From positions 620,001 to 684,000 of the forward strand of contig NZ_VTHB01000001.1 of assembly GCF_009729205.1 (NCBI RefSeq): DNA of 64,000 bases. The letters run 5' to 3'. The position numbers were made by a program, and so were the translations under genes. Of the stretch, positions 53,350 to 61,438 are shown piece by piece. The number at the start of each line of letters is the position of its first letter. The stretch's first letter is position 1. Source of the stretch: Mycobacteroides sp. CBMA 271. Its GTDB lineage: Bacteria > Actinomycetota > Actinomycetes > Mycobacteriales > Mycobacteriaceae. The notes under the pieces were generated by a model. The model was not told where the DNA came from, did no database searches, and worked only from the letters and a program-made list of their open reading frames with translations.

Positions 53350-54698
53350 ACCGCGCCCACCACCTTGGCCACCCGCTCCGCCAGACCCTGTGCGGTGGAC
53401 TGCTCGTCCGCCTCCACCATGACCCGGACGATCTGTTCGGTTCCAGAGGGACGCAACAGGATTCGTCCATTTCCCGCCAGCTCGGATTCGACCGCGGCGA
53501 CGGCGGCAAGGACCTCGGGCGCCTGCGCGACCGTGTGCTTATCCGAGACCGGAACGTTGATGAGTGTTTGAGGCAGGCTGCGCATCGCCGAGGCGAGTTC
53601 GGCCAACGACTTACCCGTCTGCGCCATCCGGGACATGAGACGCAGGCCAGTGACGATGCCGTCGCCGGTGGTCGCCAGGGAAGGCAGCACGATATGGCCG
53701 GATTGCTCACCGCCCAAGGCGAATTGGCCGGCGCGGAGCTCCTCGAGGACGTAGCGGTCGCCGACCGCAGTCACCTTGACGTCGATACCCGCAGCACGCA
53801 TTGCGATATGCAGGCCCTGGTTGCTCATTACCGTGGTGACGAGCGTGTTGTCCGTCAGCTCACCGGCTTCCGCCATTGCCGCGGCAAGGACGACCATGAT
53901 GGCGTCTCCGTCGATGACATTTCCGTTGGCATCCACCGCGAGGCACCGATCGGCATCGCCGTCGTGCGCGAGCCCCAGCTGAGCACCGTGGGCTTGGACT
54001 GCCTCCTTGACAGGACCGAGATGTGTTGACCCACAGCCGTCGTTGATGTTGAGCCCGTCGGGGTCGGCGTTGATATCGATGACGTGAGCGCCTGCCGCGC
54101 GGTACGCCAGCGGCGCCGCATCGGAGGCAGCCCCGTGCGCGCAGTCGACGACCACGGTGATTCCGGCCAACGGGTGGGTGCCGGCGTTCTCGACGTGGTG
54201 CAGATACCGATCGAGGGCGTCAGCCGCATCACGGACGCGGCCGATTCCCGCACCGGTCGGACGGACCACGGGAGCTTCGAGCTGGGCTTCGATGGCATTC
54301 TCGGCGGCGTCGTCAAGCTTGTGTCCGCCGGCGCCGAAAATCTTAATTCCATTGTCGGGCATCGGATTATGCGAGGCAGAGATCATGACGCCAAAGGCCG
54401 CACCGTACGCGCCCGTCAAGTAAGCCACGGCGGGCGTGGGAAGCACACCCACTTGGAGCACGTCGACACCTTCTGCCGCGATCCCCGCGACAACCGCCGC
54501 TTCCAGCATCTCTCCACTGGCGCGCGGATCGCGACCCACGACTGCGGTGGCGCGACCAGCGGCCAGCGACCGCGCCGCGGCGGACCCCAGCGCCATCGCG
54601 AGCTCAGCCGTCAGCTCGGCATTGGCGACGCCGCGAACGCCGTCGGTGCCGAATAGCGATGAGCCGCTTGCGCGAAGAACATTAGACACAGTGCCCAT
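53346..54698 (-). CDS. glmM: Phosphoglucosamine mutase GlmM
   Basis: A 450-residue enzyme (mrsA in older usage) turning glucosamine-6-phosphate into glucosamine-1-phosphate on the path to UDP-GlcNAc, hence peptidoglycan and mycothiol. Parts in order: [11 protein letters not shown] at the start; the phosphoserine Ser-109 in [17 protein letters not shown]; the Mg loop DGDADRC; the sugar loop GEQSGHI; and the phosphate loop [14 protein letters not shown] at the end. The ATG at 54698 lies slightly before the conserved start; the GTG at its fourth codon could be used instead. It follows rplM-rpsI and their terminator. Confidence 0.95.
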   Translation of the reverse strand: MGTVSNVLRASGSSLFGTDGVRGVANAELTAELAMALGSAAARSLAAGRATAVVGRDPRASGEMLEAAVVAGIAAEGVDVLQVGVLPTPAVAYLTGAYGAAFGVMISASHNPMPDNGIKIFGAGGHKLDDAAENAIEAQLEAPVVRPTGAGIGRVRDAADALDRYLHHVENAGTHPLAGITVVVDCAHGAASDAAPLAYRAAGAHVIDINADPDGLNINDGCGSTHLGPVKEAVQAHGAQLGLAHDGDADRCLAVDANGNVIDGDAIMVVLAAAMAEAGELTDNTLVTTVMSNQGLHIAMRAAGIDVKVTAVGDRYVLEELRAGQFALGGEQSGHIVLPSLATTGDGIVTGLRLMSRMAQTGKSLAELASAMRSLPQTLINVPVSDKHTVAQAPEVLAAVAAVESELAGNGRILLRPSGTEQIVRVMVEADEQSTAQGLAERVAKVVGAV

Positions 54699-54737
54699 CC
54701 CTTAAATCTCTCACAACCAACCTGGCCCAAAAACGCG

Positions 54738-54772
54738 ATTGCGCCGACACACAGGTTGTGTGCCGGCGCAAT
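54738..54772 (-). terminator. rpsI terminator
   Basis: Sixteen-base arms ATTGCGCCGACACACA / TGTGTGCCGGCGCAAT (one mismatch), 3-base loop. On the minus strand the stem is followed within a few bases by TTTTT. It lies 21 bases after the rpsI stop and ends the rplM-rpsI operon before glmM. Confidence 0.9.
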
Positions 54773-54792
54773 ACGCGGACGAACTGAATCGA

Positions 54793-55326
54793 TCAGCGCT
54801 TCGAGTACTGAGGCGCCTTGCGGGCCTTCTTGAGACCGTACTTCTTGCGTTCGATCGCACGCGGGTCACGAGTGAGGAAGCCGGCCTTCTTCAGTACCGG
54901 ACGATCCTCGGGCTCCACGATGATGAGCGCACGGGAAATCGCCAGACGCAGCGCGCCGGCCTGACCCGAGGGGCCTCCACCGTGCAGGTGAGCGTAGATG
55001 TCCACGCTGTCCACTCGGTTCACGGAAACCAGCGGCGCCTTGATGAGCTGCTGGTGCACCTTGTTCGGGAAGTACTCTTCCAGGCTGCGGCCGTCCAAGA
55101 AGAACTTGCCGGTGCCTGGCACGAGGCGCACCCGGACGACGGCTTCCTTGCGGCGGCCAACGGTCTGGATGGGCTTGTCGATGACGATGGGGCCACGAGA
55201 AGCGGCTTTGACGGTCTCAGTCTCTACGGTGTCGCTGACAGACGCCTCGACGACTGCCTGGTCACCGGTCTCCACTGCATCCTCGGTAACTTCTTCCGGG
55301 GTCTGCTCTTCGGCGATATCGGTCAC
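54793..55326 (-). CDS. rpsI: 30S ribosomal protein S9
   Basis: A 177-residue protein. About 47 residues of a long acidic N-terminal extension ([18 protein letters not shown]), usual in mycobacterial S9, precede the conserved core: [44 protein letters not shown], and the C-terminal [24 protein letters not shown], whose tail reaches the P-site tRNA. The GTG start overlaps the rplM stop by 4 bases. Confidence 0.97.
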   Translation of the reverse strand: MTDIAEEQTPEEVTEDAVETGDQAVVEASVSDTVETETVKAASRGPIVIDKPIQTVGRRKEAVVRVRLVPGTGKFFLDGRSLEEYFPNKVHQQLIKAPLVSVNRVDSVDIYAHLHGGGPSGQAGALRLAISRALIIVEPEDRPVLKKAGFLTRDPRAIERKKYGLKKARKAPQYSKR

Positions 55327-55766
55327 TGAGCCACCTGCTTAATCTCGAACGGGATCGGCTGCTGCGCGGCGTGCGGGTGCTCCGGGCCGGCGTACACCTT
55401 GAGCTTGCGCTCGATCTGGTGGCCCAGCTTGGTCTTCGGCAGCATGCCGATGATTGCCTTCTCCACCGTGCGAGTGGGGAACTTCTGCAGCTGCTCGCCG
55501 ATGCTGCGCTTGCGCAAGCCGCCCGGGTAACCCGAGTGACGGTAGGCGAACTTGTCGGTGAGCTTCTTGCCACTGAGGGCAATCTTCTCTGCGTTGATGA
55601 TGACGACGAAATCGCCACCATCGGCATGGGGGGCGTAGGTCGGCTTGTGCTTGCCGCGCAGCAAGGTGGCTGCTTGAACGGCAAGACGGCCGAGCACCAC
55701 GTCCGTGGCGTCGATGACATACCAGCTGGTGGTGATGTCACCCGCCTTGGGCGTGTAGGTAGGCAC
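55323..55766 (-). CDS. rplM: 50S ribosomal protein L13
   Basis: A 147-residue L13: [76 protein letters not shown] and [15 protein letters not shown]. The GTG at 55766 with AAAGGAAAG upstream was chosen over the longer frame. It is the first gene of rplM-rpsI. In M. tuberculosis the esxU-esxT genes lie directly upstream; here a 3-kb membrane-protein module is in between. Confidence 0.97.
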   Translation of the reverse strand: MPTYTPKAGDITTSWYVIDATDVVLGRLAVQAATLLRGKHKPTYAPHADGGDFVVIINAEKIALSGKKLTDKFAYRHSGYPGGLRKRSIGEQLQKFPTRTVEKAIIGMLPKTKLGHQIERKLKVYAGPEHPHAAQQPIPFEIKQVAQ

Positions 55767-56001
55767 TATCTTTCCTTTGTCTACTCGGGTTGGTCCCCAG
55801 ACAGCTTTCGGGCTGGTCAGGGCGCTGGTCGCAGCGTGCGATCGAGGTTGATCTCGGCGACCAGTGGTGACCCGAGCCTCGTGTACTGATGTACCGCACA
55901 CCAGCGGCGAAGCTTACCGGGACACGTCATCGCAGGTCAAAACGCGGTCGAGCGACTCTCGTGGGATTATCGTGTTCGACGGCAGACGGGGAGGCGCAGG
56001 C
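55767..56001. promoter_or_regulatory. Divergent promoter region between rplM and the inserted module
   Basis: About 235 bases between two divergent genes. It must hold the rplM promoter and leader on the minus strand and a promoter of the membrane gene on the plus strand, where GGGGAGG (55988-55994) is its ribosome-binding site. I could not assign -35/-10 boxes with confidence. Confidence 0.35.
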
Positions 56002-57351
56002 GTGGAGATCCTGAAGAACACATTCTTCTTGTATCGACGATGCTTCCTGCAGTTGATCGCCATTTACCTGGTCGGATGGATGGTCCGATACGGCATCGTG
56101 CAGCTGGCCGTCGCCGTGGCCGTCAAGCACGGGATGATCTGGGGCGACTTCATTCTTCCGCTGTCTCCTCTCACGATGCTGCTGACATACCTCGGCATGT
56201 TCTGGGTACTGCGGCCGTACATCTTCCCAGACACGGCCGATACCGGTGTTGAAGAATTTCTTAAGACAGCGCTCGAAATCCTGCTGCCAGCATTTGCCAT
56301 CTTCGTGCTCTGGAAACTCCAAATGCGCGATGCATGGAATTTCGACCACCAAGCCGTACTACAGATTGCCGAAGAGCACCTTGCCGGTTCCTATACGCGC
56401 AGCAACGAGGTCAACGCCCGCGAGATGGCAACGGTAGGACAACTCACGAACCCCAGTACTAGTGTTCTTACTTTGATCGTTGTGTCATTGCTTGCGGTAC
56501 GTAGAATTCTTATTGCAGTTGCCAATCGGTTACCGAAATGGACAATCTTTCCCCGCCTATATGTGGAATCTGCTTGGATATACATATTCTTCATTGCATC
56601 GGCAGCCGCTATTTACGGATCGCCTAGATGGATGAATGAACGCAAGGTCGTCGTTTGGTATCACGAACAGAAGCAAGCAGTTCTCGAGCATCTCGGGCCG
56701 GTAGCCGATGTCATCCGCTGGGTTGCCGAGCATACGGCCGGAGCAACGCAAGCGATTCTCGCACCGCTGTCTTGGTTCGTCATCGCCGGACTGGCCTACG
56801 CTCAGACCAATACATCGACGTGGGGTAACGCCTCCAGAGCAATTCTTGGCCAACGACATTTTGACCGACTCGCCGGCATCACGCGGAAACCAGTCGCCAC
56901 AGTGCAATCGCAGTGGCAGAAACTTCCGGCAGTGGTTAGGTCCCGCACAGATGAAATCCGTTCTACCGTCCTTGGAACATTCGATCACATACGCGACGCT
57001 TTACGACTCGCATTGCAAACCGGACCTCTCCCGGTAGCGTTATACATAGTCATGTTCGCAACATTAGTCCTCCTGTACCCGACGGACACATTCTTCGACG
57101 CTACGATATCCGACGGATATCTTTGGCGAGGACTGGCATATCTCTTCGGCCCCCACGAATACGCCTGGTGGACAAGCCGCGAAGCTACAATTCGACTATT
57201 TATTGGCGCCGCGATAGAACCAATTCGCATCTGCCTCATTGCCGGAATGTACTGGTTCTGTGCCAGAATTGCCGATCAGGTAATCTTAAATCGAACGATG
57301 GATTCCTTCTCGTCAGATTCTCTAAACAGTACATCTGCACCCATCAAATGA
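56002..57351 (+). CDS. Polytopic membrane protein of the ESX-4-inserted module
   Basis: A 449-residue protein with about 7-8 hydrophobic segments (near residues 15-38, 47-72, 86-104, 154-170, 188-208, 250-268, 343-365 and 410-428). Between them are soluble loops, such as RDAWNFDHQAVLQIAEEHLAG and a long one at about 270-340 (HFDRLAGITRKPVATVQSQW). It matches no family I know. GTG at 56002 was chosen because GGGGAGG lies 7 bases before it. Codon use is notably richer in A/T than in the ribosomal and ESX genes on either side. It is convergent with, and overlaps by 76 bases, the three-gene surface-protein operon. It may form a membrane complex with those proteins. Confidence 0.7.
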   Translation: MEILKNTFFLYRRCFLQLIAIYLVGWMVRYGIVQLAVAVAVKHGMIWGDFILPLSPLTMLLTYLGMFWVLRPYIFPDTADTGVEEFLKTALEILLPAFAIFVLWKLQMRDAWNFDHQAVLQIAEEHLAGSYTRSNEVNAREMATVGQLTNPSTSVLTLIVVSLLAVRRILIAVANRLPKWTIFPRLYVESAWIYIFFIASAAAIYGSPRWMNERKVVVWYHEQKQAVLEHLGPVADVIRWVAEHTAGATQAILAPLSWFVIAGLAYAQTNTSTWGNASRAILGQRHFDRLAGITRKPVATVQSQWQKLPAVVRSRTDEIRSTVLGTFDHIRDALRLALQTGPLPVALYIVMFATLVLLYPTDTFFDATISDGYLWRGLAYLFGPHEYAWWTSREATIRLFIGAAIEPIRICLIAGMYWFCARIADQVILNRTMDSFSSDSLNSTSAPIK

Positions 57352-57845
57352 GCTTCAGCAGGTACTGTCGCAATTAGAACAAATTGTCCGCTGCCCGATT
57401 CTTGAGCGCATTGCGTGAGGTATCCGTTTTGACTGGCCCACTTATCGATGGCCGATGGAAACACTCCACTTCTCCAACGCCGCATACGATCATCGACTAC
57501 GCTCGTCAGACATGGAGGGTATTCCGTCCGACTCCATTGAGTTACCGCTTGACCGTTACGCGAACGTTCGAACAGGAACGCTACGACGCGGCCATTTTGA
57601 GGCGGAGATGCAAAGTAACCCGAGTCAGAATCCGAATCAGAATCCGGAACGAGTATCTCACGCATACGCCACGTGACGCCGTAAAGCTCAACACTACTAT
57701 CTGGAGCCACAACCAAGGAGGGCGGGCTGTCTTGCATGGATTCCACCAAGCCTGGACGCCAGACCGCCTGGTAGTACAGACCTATAAATACAACGATGAC
57801 CGTGACTGCAAATACGTCCCTCTTCACTAACCCGATTTTCCTCAC
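57276..57845 (-). CDS. Membrane-anchored surface protein (third of the module)
   Basis: A 189-residue protein. The N-terminal hydrophobic segment (residues about 10-28, VFAVTVIVVFIGLYYQAVW) is a likely anchor. The outer domain is beta-rich with an Asp/Ser run (DSDSDSDSG) between two strands, a Cys pair (YPPCLTSVV ... YLTQCAQES) that could bridge, and a last strand FRESDEKESIVRFKIT. No known family. It starts by ATGA overlap with the upstream surface-protein gene. Its last 76 bases overlap the 3' end of the polytopic gene on the other strand. Low-GC, as its neighbours. Confidence 0.65.
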   Translation of the reverse strand: MRKIGLVKRDVFAVTVIVVFIGLYYQAVWRPGLVESMQDSPPSLVVAPDSSVELYGVTWRMREILVPDSDSDSDSGYFASPPQNGRVVAFLFERSRNGQAVTQWSRTEYPPCLTSVVDDRMRRWRSGVFPSAIDKWASQNGYLTQCAQESGSGQFVLIATVPAEAHLMGADVLFRESDEKESIVRFKIT

Positions 57846-58435
57846 TGAACCTCGGATCCCCTGATAGTTAGCATCGGCCGAACTTGAATCTCATTTGAAG
57901 GGATCTTGATTTCAAGCTCGGAGTCGAGCGGCGCATCCATTGTCAATTCGCTGCGATCATCCTTGAACCAGTTCATAAATGAAACGGTCATTTCGTCGCT
58001 ACCGCTCGGAATCTCAAATATGATAGGGAATCGATACTTCAGGCCCGGTTGAAAATCAGATGGCTGCCCCTTTGAGATGGAGACGGTCGTGCGAGGTGAC
58101 GTTCGAACACCGGCCGAATGCAGGTAGGCCAGAATCGGTGTGTCCGCAACGAGAGTTCCACAGGTAACATCGACCACAACCCAGTACCCTTTCGCGTAAT
58201 AGTCGGTGTAAATATTTGGCACATTAGATGCGACTGAAATATGTGGTGATCGGTATACACCATGGACGATTACGTCGATATTTCGGCCAAGTAGATTCTG
58301 ACGCATGCCACCAGGAACAACGAGCGCTGAATACGATTCGGGGCGCGTCGGAATAAGCGACCATAAGAACGTCGCGACAAGCACAAGAGCTGCGGCGGCG
58401 AGCGTGCGTCCTAATTCCGATTGCATAGCGCGCAC
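57842..58435 (-). CDS. Membrane-anchored surface protein (second of the module)
   Basis: A 197-residue protein. The hydrophobic segment at residues about 9-28 (RTLAAAALVLVATFLWSL) is the anchor. The beta-sandwich-like outer part has IDVIVHGVYRSPHISVASN, YWVVVDVTCGTLVADTPI, PGLKYRFPIIFEIPSGSDE and DSELEIKIPSNEIQVRP. The pattern (a strand set ending in FEIP) recalls DUF4352/Ig-like domains, but I cannot name the family. It lies 4 bases after the first surface gene and overlaps the third. Confidence 0.65.
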   Translation of the reverse strand: MRAMQSELGRTLAAAALVLVATFLWSLIPTRPESYSALVVPGGMRQNLLGRNIDVIVHGVYRSPHISVASNVPNIYTDYYAKGYWVVVDVTCGTLVADTPILAYLHSAGVRTSPRTTVSISKGQPSDFQPGLKYRFPIIFEIPSGSDEMTVSFMNWFKDDRSELTMDAPLDSELEIKIPSNEIQVRPMLTIRGSEVQ

Positions 58436-58439
58436 TATT

Positions 58440-59051
58440 TCAACACCTCGTCATTGGAACCGACAGCTGACTACCAGTATGTCTCACCGTAATCCCCCAA
58501 TCCATCGAAGGGAGCAGGAGGCTTTGCTGCTTCTCTAAATCGTAAATGAAAATCGTCACGGTCGACATCTCATTGGCCTGAACTGTGGGAATCCTCCAGA
58601 TAATGGACACGTCCATCGTCGAGCGCGCCGCGATATCTGAGACATAGTATTTTGCATCTTCTGGATATACCCCTAAATACGCGTAACGCGGCTCCGACTG
58701 GAGCTTGAACACACGAGTTGAATCGCCACTGCCAAACGAAACATCTTCATCGGCAGCGCTCTCAATCGTGGCACGCAACACGACTAGGGACTGGCCATCC
58801 CTAATGTCCAAGGCGGCACCGCGAGGAACCTTCTCTTCGCTACATCCCACGACTAGGGCGTGTGGAGTAATGCGGAGAGGTCCAATAGAAACTTCATCAC
58901 CCAACGACGCCATTCTTATCGCGGGCGCCGTGGCAAGGCCTCCGAAGGCCGCGGTGGAGGCCAATACCGCAATTGTTGCGGTCTGCCAGAGATACTTCAA
59001 TTGAGCACGCTCAACTTGGGCGCGTAGCCAGACGAGAGCAATTCTCAACAC
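58440..59051 (-). CDS. Membrane-anchored surface protein (first of the module)
   Basis: A 203-residue protein. After a short amphipathic start, a hydrophobic segment (about 22-45, LWQTATIAVLASTAAFGGLA) anchors it. The outer domain starts GDEVSIGPLRITPHALVVGCSEE and has LVVLRATIESAADEDVSF, SDIAARSTMDVSIIWRIP and STVTIFIYDLEKQQSLLL. This is the usual order of a DUF4352/TRF2-like Ig domain (conserved strands L-V-L-R-x-T-I, then F-x-I-P-like), by eye only. The start is GTG, overlapped by 7 bases by a possible small gene. It leads the three-gene surface-protein operon. Confidence 0.65.
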   Translation of the reverse strand: MLRIALVWLRAQVERAQLKYLWQTATIAVLASTAAFGGLATAPAIRMASLGDEVSIGPLRITPHALVVGCSEEKVPRGAALDIRDGQSLVVLRATIESAADEDVSFGSGDSTRVFKLQSEPRYAYLGVYPEDAKYYVSDIAARSTMDVSIIWRIPTVQANEMSTVTIFIYDLEKQQSLLLPSMDWGITVRHTGSQLSVPMTRC

Positions 59052-59200
59052 GACGCCCCCTGCTCATCTGATACCGCAACACAATCCGGAATCGATCCGC
59101 AAAGTCTATGCCACCAGCCAGATCGTTGCGACCCCGCCTCCGCCACATGGTCGCCAAGAGAAACCGAACGTTCCCCCGCTATCAAATATTCAGTGTCCAC
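59045..59200 (-). CDS. Possible small leader protein of the surface-protein operon
   Basis: A 51-codon frame, GTG at 59200 to TGA at 59045, encoding an acidic start (DTEYLIAGERSVSLGDHVAEAG), a WW pair and two Cys (HRLCGSIPDCVAV). Its stop overlaps the next gene's start by 7 bases, which is typical of real coupled genes here. But it has no clear ribosome-binding site and no known relatives, and it begins just at the end of the esxT terminator. Low confidence. Confidence 0.3.
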   Translation of the reverse strand: MDTEYLIAGERSVSLGDHVAEAGSQRSGWWHRLCGSIPDCVAVSDEQGASC

Positions 59201-59202
59201 AG

Positions 59203-59249
59203 AAAAAACTGTGGGGCCTTGGTGGCTCTCCTCCACCAAGGCCCCACAG
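59203..59249 (-). terminator. esxU-esxT intrinsic terminator
   Basis: Perfect 17-bp arms CTGTGGGGCCTTGGTGG / CCACCAAGGCCCCACAG with a 7-base loop and a run of six T on the minus strand right after the stem. It lies 44 bases after the esxT-like stop and separates the ESX-4 genes from the inserted surface-protein operon. Confidence 0.95.
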
Positions 59250-59292
59250 GGCTTACATAAGGACCTCAGTCGCTGCCGGCCCTGCATCTATA

Positions 59293-59574
59293 TCAGCCCC
59301 AGCGACCAGCGTTCGTCTTGTCGGTCTGCTGGGCATCGTGATCCGCCTGCTCGATCGCATTCGTGTAGAAAGCCACAGTTTCGTGAACTTCCTGGGCCTG
59401 CTTCTGCCACTGTTGCTGGAAGCCGTGGTACGCGTCCGCGTCAACACCTTCGTGCTCATTGATCAGCGGGGCCACGTCGCTCTGGAGACCTCCCAGAGCC
59501 TCTTCATACTTCTGGCCGATACTTCTCAGGCTGCTGACCAGCGTTGCAATTTCGCCATGATTATAAGTGACCAT
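59293..59574 (-). CDS. esxT: EsxT-like WXG100 family protein
   Basis: A 93-residue helical-hairpin protein matching the EsxT position and pattern (VTYNHGEIATLVSSLRSIGQKYEEALGGLQSDVAPL, turn, then YHGFQQQWQKQAQEVHETVAFYTNAIEQADHDAQ). The WXG turn itself is not present (it reads INEHEGVDADAY), as in M. tuberculosis EsxT, whose turn also lacks the Gly. It presumably pairs with the EsxU-like protein and is exported by ESX-4. It is 40 bases after the EsxU-like gene, on the same mRNA. Confidence 0.85.
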   Translation of the reverse strand: MVTYNHGEIATLVSSLRSIGQKYEEALGGLQSDVAPLINEHEGVDADAYHGFQQQWQKQAQEVHETVAFYTNAIEQADHDAQQTDKTNAGRWG

Positions 59575-59614
59575 GTTCGATCCTCTTCCTGTCGTGTGAG
59601 TGTCTTGGGTTCAA

Positions 59615-59911
59615 CTAACCGATGTGCTGGAAGCCCTGGCCGCCATTGTTCTCGAGCTCCTCGAGATGCTGACGGTTAACCTGCATAACTTCCCGAATCT
59701 CTCCAAGAGTTTGGGTGGTCTTCGCCATTAGCCCATGAATCCGCGAGGCTGCTTCCTGGGCCGCCTGGGCCGCGCTGCCATCCCATGTGGACTTGGGGAT
59801 GCTGTCAACTTCATTGATCAGCCTGTTGTCGAGCCCATTGAATTCACCATGACGTGAGTCGATGTGCTGCTCCGCAGCGGTGATCAGATCAATGTCCTGT
59901 TTGTATGCCAT
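59615..59911 (-). CDS. esxU: EsxU-like WXG100 family protein
   Basis: A 98-residue WXG100 protein: helix DLITAAEQHIDSRHGEFNGLDNRLINEV, the turn STWDGSAAQ (W-D-G), and helix ASRIHGLMAKTTQTLGEIREVMQVNRQHLEEL. It is the orthologue by place of EsxU (Rv3445c). It should form a heterodimer with the EsxT-like protein for export by ESX-4. An ECF-type promoter lies at 59994-60031, giving a leader of about 80 bases. Confidence 0.87.
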   Translation of the reverse strand: MAYKQDIDLITAAEQHIDSRHGEFNGLDNRLINEVDSIPKSTWDGSAAQAAQEAASRIHGLMAKTTQTLGEIREVMQVNRQHLEELENNGGQGFQHIG

Positions 59912-59993
59912 GTCATGTCCTCCCTTGTCCCCAGGCCCGGCCAGTCACGGGTGTGACTCCCGGTTTCTGGCCGGTTTTGTCCTTACAACTAGA

Positions 59994-60031
59994 TACGATG
60001 GCCCTACCGCCAGATCGGTTCCATCTTTTTC
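59994..60031 (-). promoter_or_regulatory. Shared ECF-type promoter, copy upstream of esxU
   Basis: On the minus strand: GAAAAAGATGGAACC, with -35 GGAACC (60022-60017), 17 bases, then ATCGTA in CCATCGTA (60001-59994). The plan and spacing are identical to the one at 50634-50671. It sits in the 142-base gap after the Rv3446c-like gene, so esxU-esxT have their own promoter, fitting control by SigM as known for esxU/esxT in M. tuberculosis. Confidence 0.78.
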
Positions 60032-60053
60032 AAAGTTTTTTTCAGCAATCTTT

Positions 60054-61418
60054 CTAGTTACCCGACTGGACTGCACGCGTGGTACGAATAGCCAGTTCAC
60101 AAGCGCTTTCAACATATTGATAGCTATCTTTCTTGAACTGACAGCCAACGCCTATCCGCAGGTCGTGATCTAGAAGCACTGTCCAGGCGATGTCATGACC
60201 CTCCCGAATCTCGATGTAGGTGACCGCGGGACGCCCCATCTTGCTGTCATCCATCGTGAAATCCGTGAAGATACCCGGCGGCTCCTTCGCCATCGCGGCG
60301 CGCAGAGTCTCGGCAGTCGACGCCAAGGTCTCCGTCGACTTCACCCGTACTTGCGTCACGTGGACCGTTGCCTCCGGATGCTGGGGAGAGATCACCTCGA
60401 CCCGCGCCGATCCCGCACCACCTGCGGGTATGCGCCGGACCGCCCATTCGGCCGGCACCATGAGCTGCACACGCCCCTCCACCAGCAGCGAGGTCGCCGT
60501 GGCGGGGGGCGTCGGCGACGGGCGCCGCTCCCGCGTTGAGGCCACGGTCAGCACCACACCCGTCACCACGATCGCCGCAGCCAGGCCGATCGCAGCCGCC
60601 GGCCACCACCTCGGCAGGCGCGGCACAGCGCCCACCCGGGCAGCGGGTGTCCACTCGGGCGCGCGGTGCACATCGGGATGCTCGGGCTCGTCAGCGGACT
60701 CGTCCAAGAACGACGACACACGGGGAGCTTGGTTGACCTCTCGGAATGCCGCATCCGCGGCAACCTGCGACACACCGGGAGTCAGCCCGATCCGGTCGAC
60801 TGCCTCAACGATCGCCTCCCCCACCTCCTTGTCTGCTGAGTCGACAAGGATCGCCGCGACCCCGGGGCGTTCATTTCGAACAATCTCCTCCACCGCTCGG
60901 GCGACAGCGCGCGCGACGTCAGCGACACTCTTGTTTTCCCACGATCGCTCTTCGAGGTGACGAACCGCCGCCACCGGCTCACCATCTGAGCCATGTCCCA
61001 CAATGGCGACGGCGACCTCGTTCGGCGACACCTCGACCACCACATACGCGCGCCCCGACATGTCGGTACGCACACCGCGCTCGGCGAGCGCGAGTGCCCT
61101 CGACCGCATCGTCAATGTCGCGGCCATCATTCGGCCCGCGTTCGACATCAACGTGAGCCGTCCCGGACTCCAGGTCGTCGGATGGATCAGCTGCATGGAA
61201 TCGAGACGGACCGGCGCATTCTTGTCTGTAATCAAGGACTCGAACAACGCCGCCCAAAGAGCACGCGACGGAACCACGCGATGGGGCAACAAGGCCACAT
61301 CGTCATCCAGCGCGGCGACAGCCGATCGGACATCGGAGCGCCCGGCATCGCGGACGCCAGCCTCGGTTCGCGCCCGAACAGCGGTCTCGGTCACTTCGAT
61401 CGCTACCCGCGTCCCCAT
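60054..61418 (-). CDS. ESX-4 associated protein (Rv3446c-like), actin-fold plus LpqN-like C-terminus
   Basis: A 454-residue type VII secretion-associated protein. The N-terminal part (about residues 1-215) resembles the Hsp70/FtsA-type actin fold (RVAIEVTETAVRARTEAG, AYVVVEVSPNEVAVAIVGHG, GVAAILVDSADKEVGEAIVEAVDRIG). One membrane helix lies at about 260-285 (WWPAAAIGLAAAIVVTGVVLTVAS). The external C-terminal domain (LLVEGRVQLMVPAEWAVRRIP ... HDLRIGVGCQFKKDSY) is the family-typical Mog1/LpqN-like fold. The start ATG is 20 bases after eccC4's stop. Its exact role in ESX-4 is unknown. Confidence 0.85.
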   Translation of the reverse strand: MGTRVAIEVTETAVRARTEAGVRDAGRSDVRSAVAALDDDVALLPHRVVPSRALWAALFESLITDKNAPVRLDSMQLIHPTTWSPGRLTLMSNAGRMMAATLTMRSRALALAERGVRTDMSGRAYVVVEVSPNEVAVAIVGHGSDGEPVAAVRHLEERSWENKSVADVARAVARAVEEIVRNERPGVAAILVDSADKEVGEAIVEAVDRIGLTPGVSQVAADAAFREVNQAPRVSSFLDESADEPEHPDVHRAPEWTPAARVGAVPRLPRWWPAAAIGLAAAIVVTGVVLTVASTRERRPSPTPPATATSLLVEGRVQLMVPAEWAVRRIPAGGAGSARVEVISPQHPEATVHVTQVRVKSTETLASTAETLRAAMAKEPPGIFTDFTMDDSKMGRPAVTYIEIREGHDIAWTVLLDHDLRIGVGCQFKKDSYQYVESACELAIRTTRAVQSGN

Positions 61419-61438
61419 CTGCGAATCGCGATCCGGAA

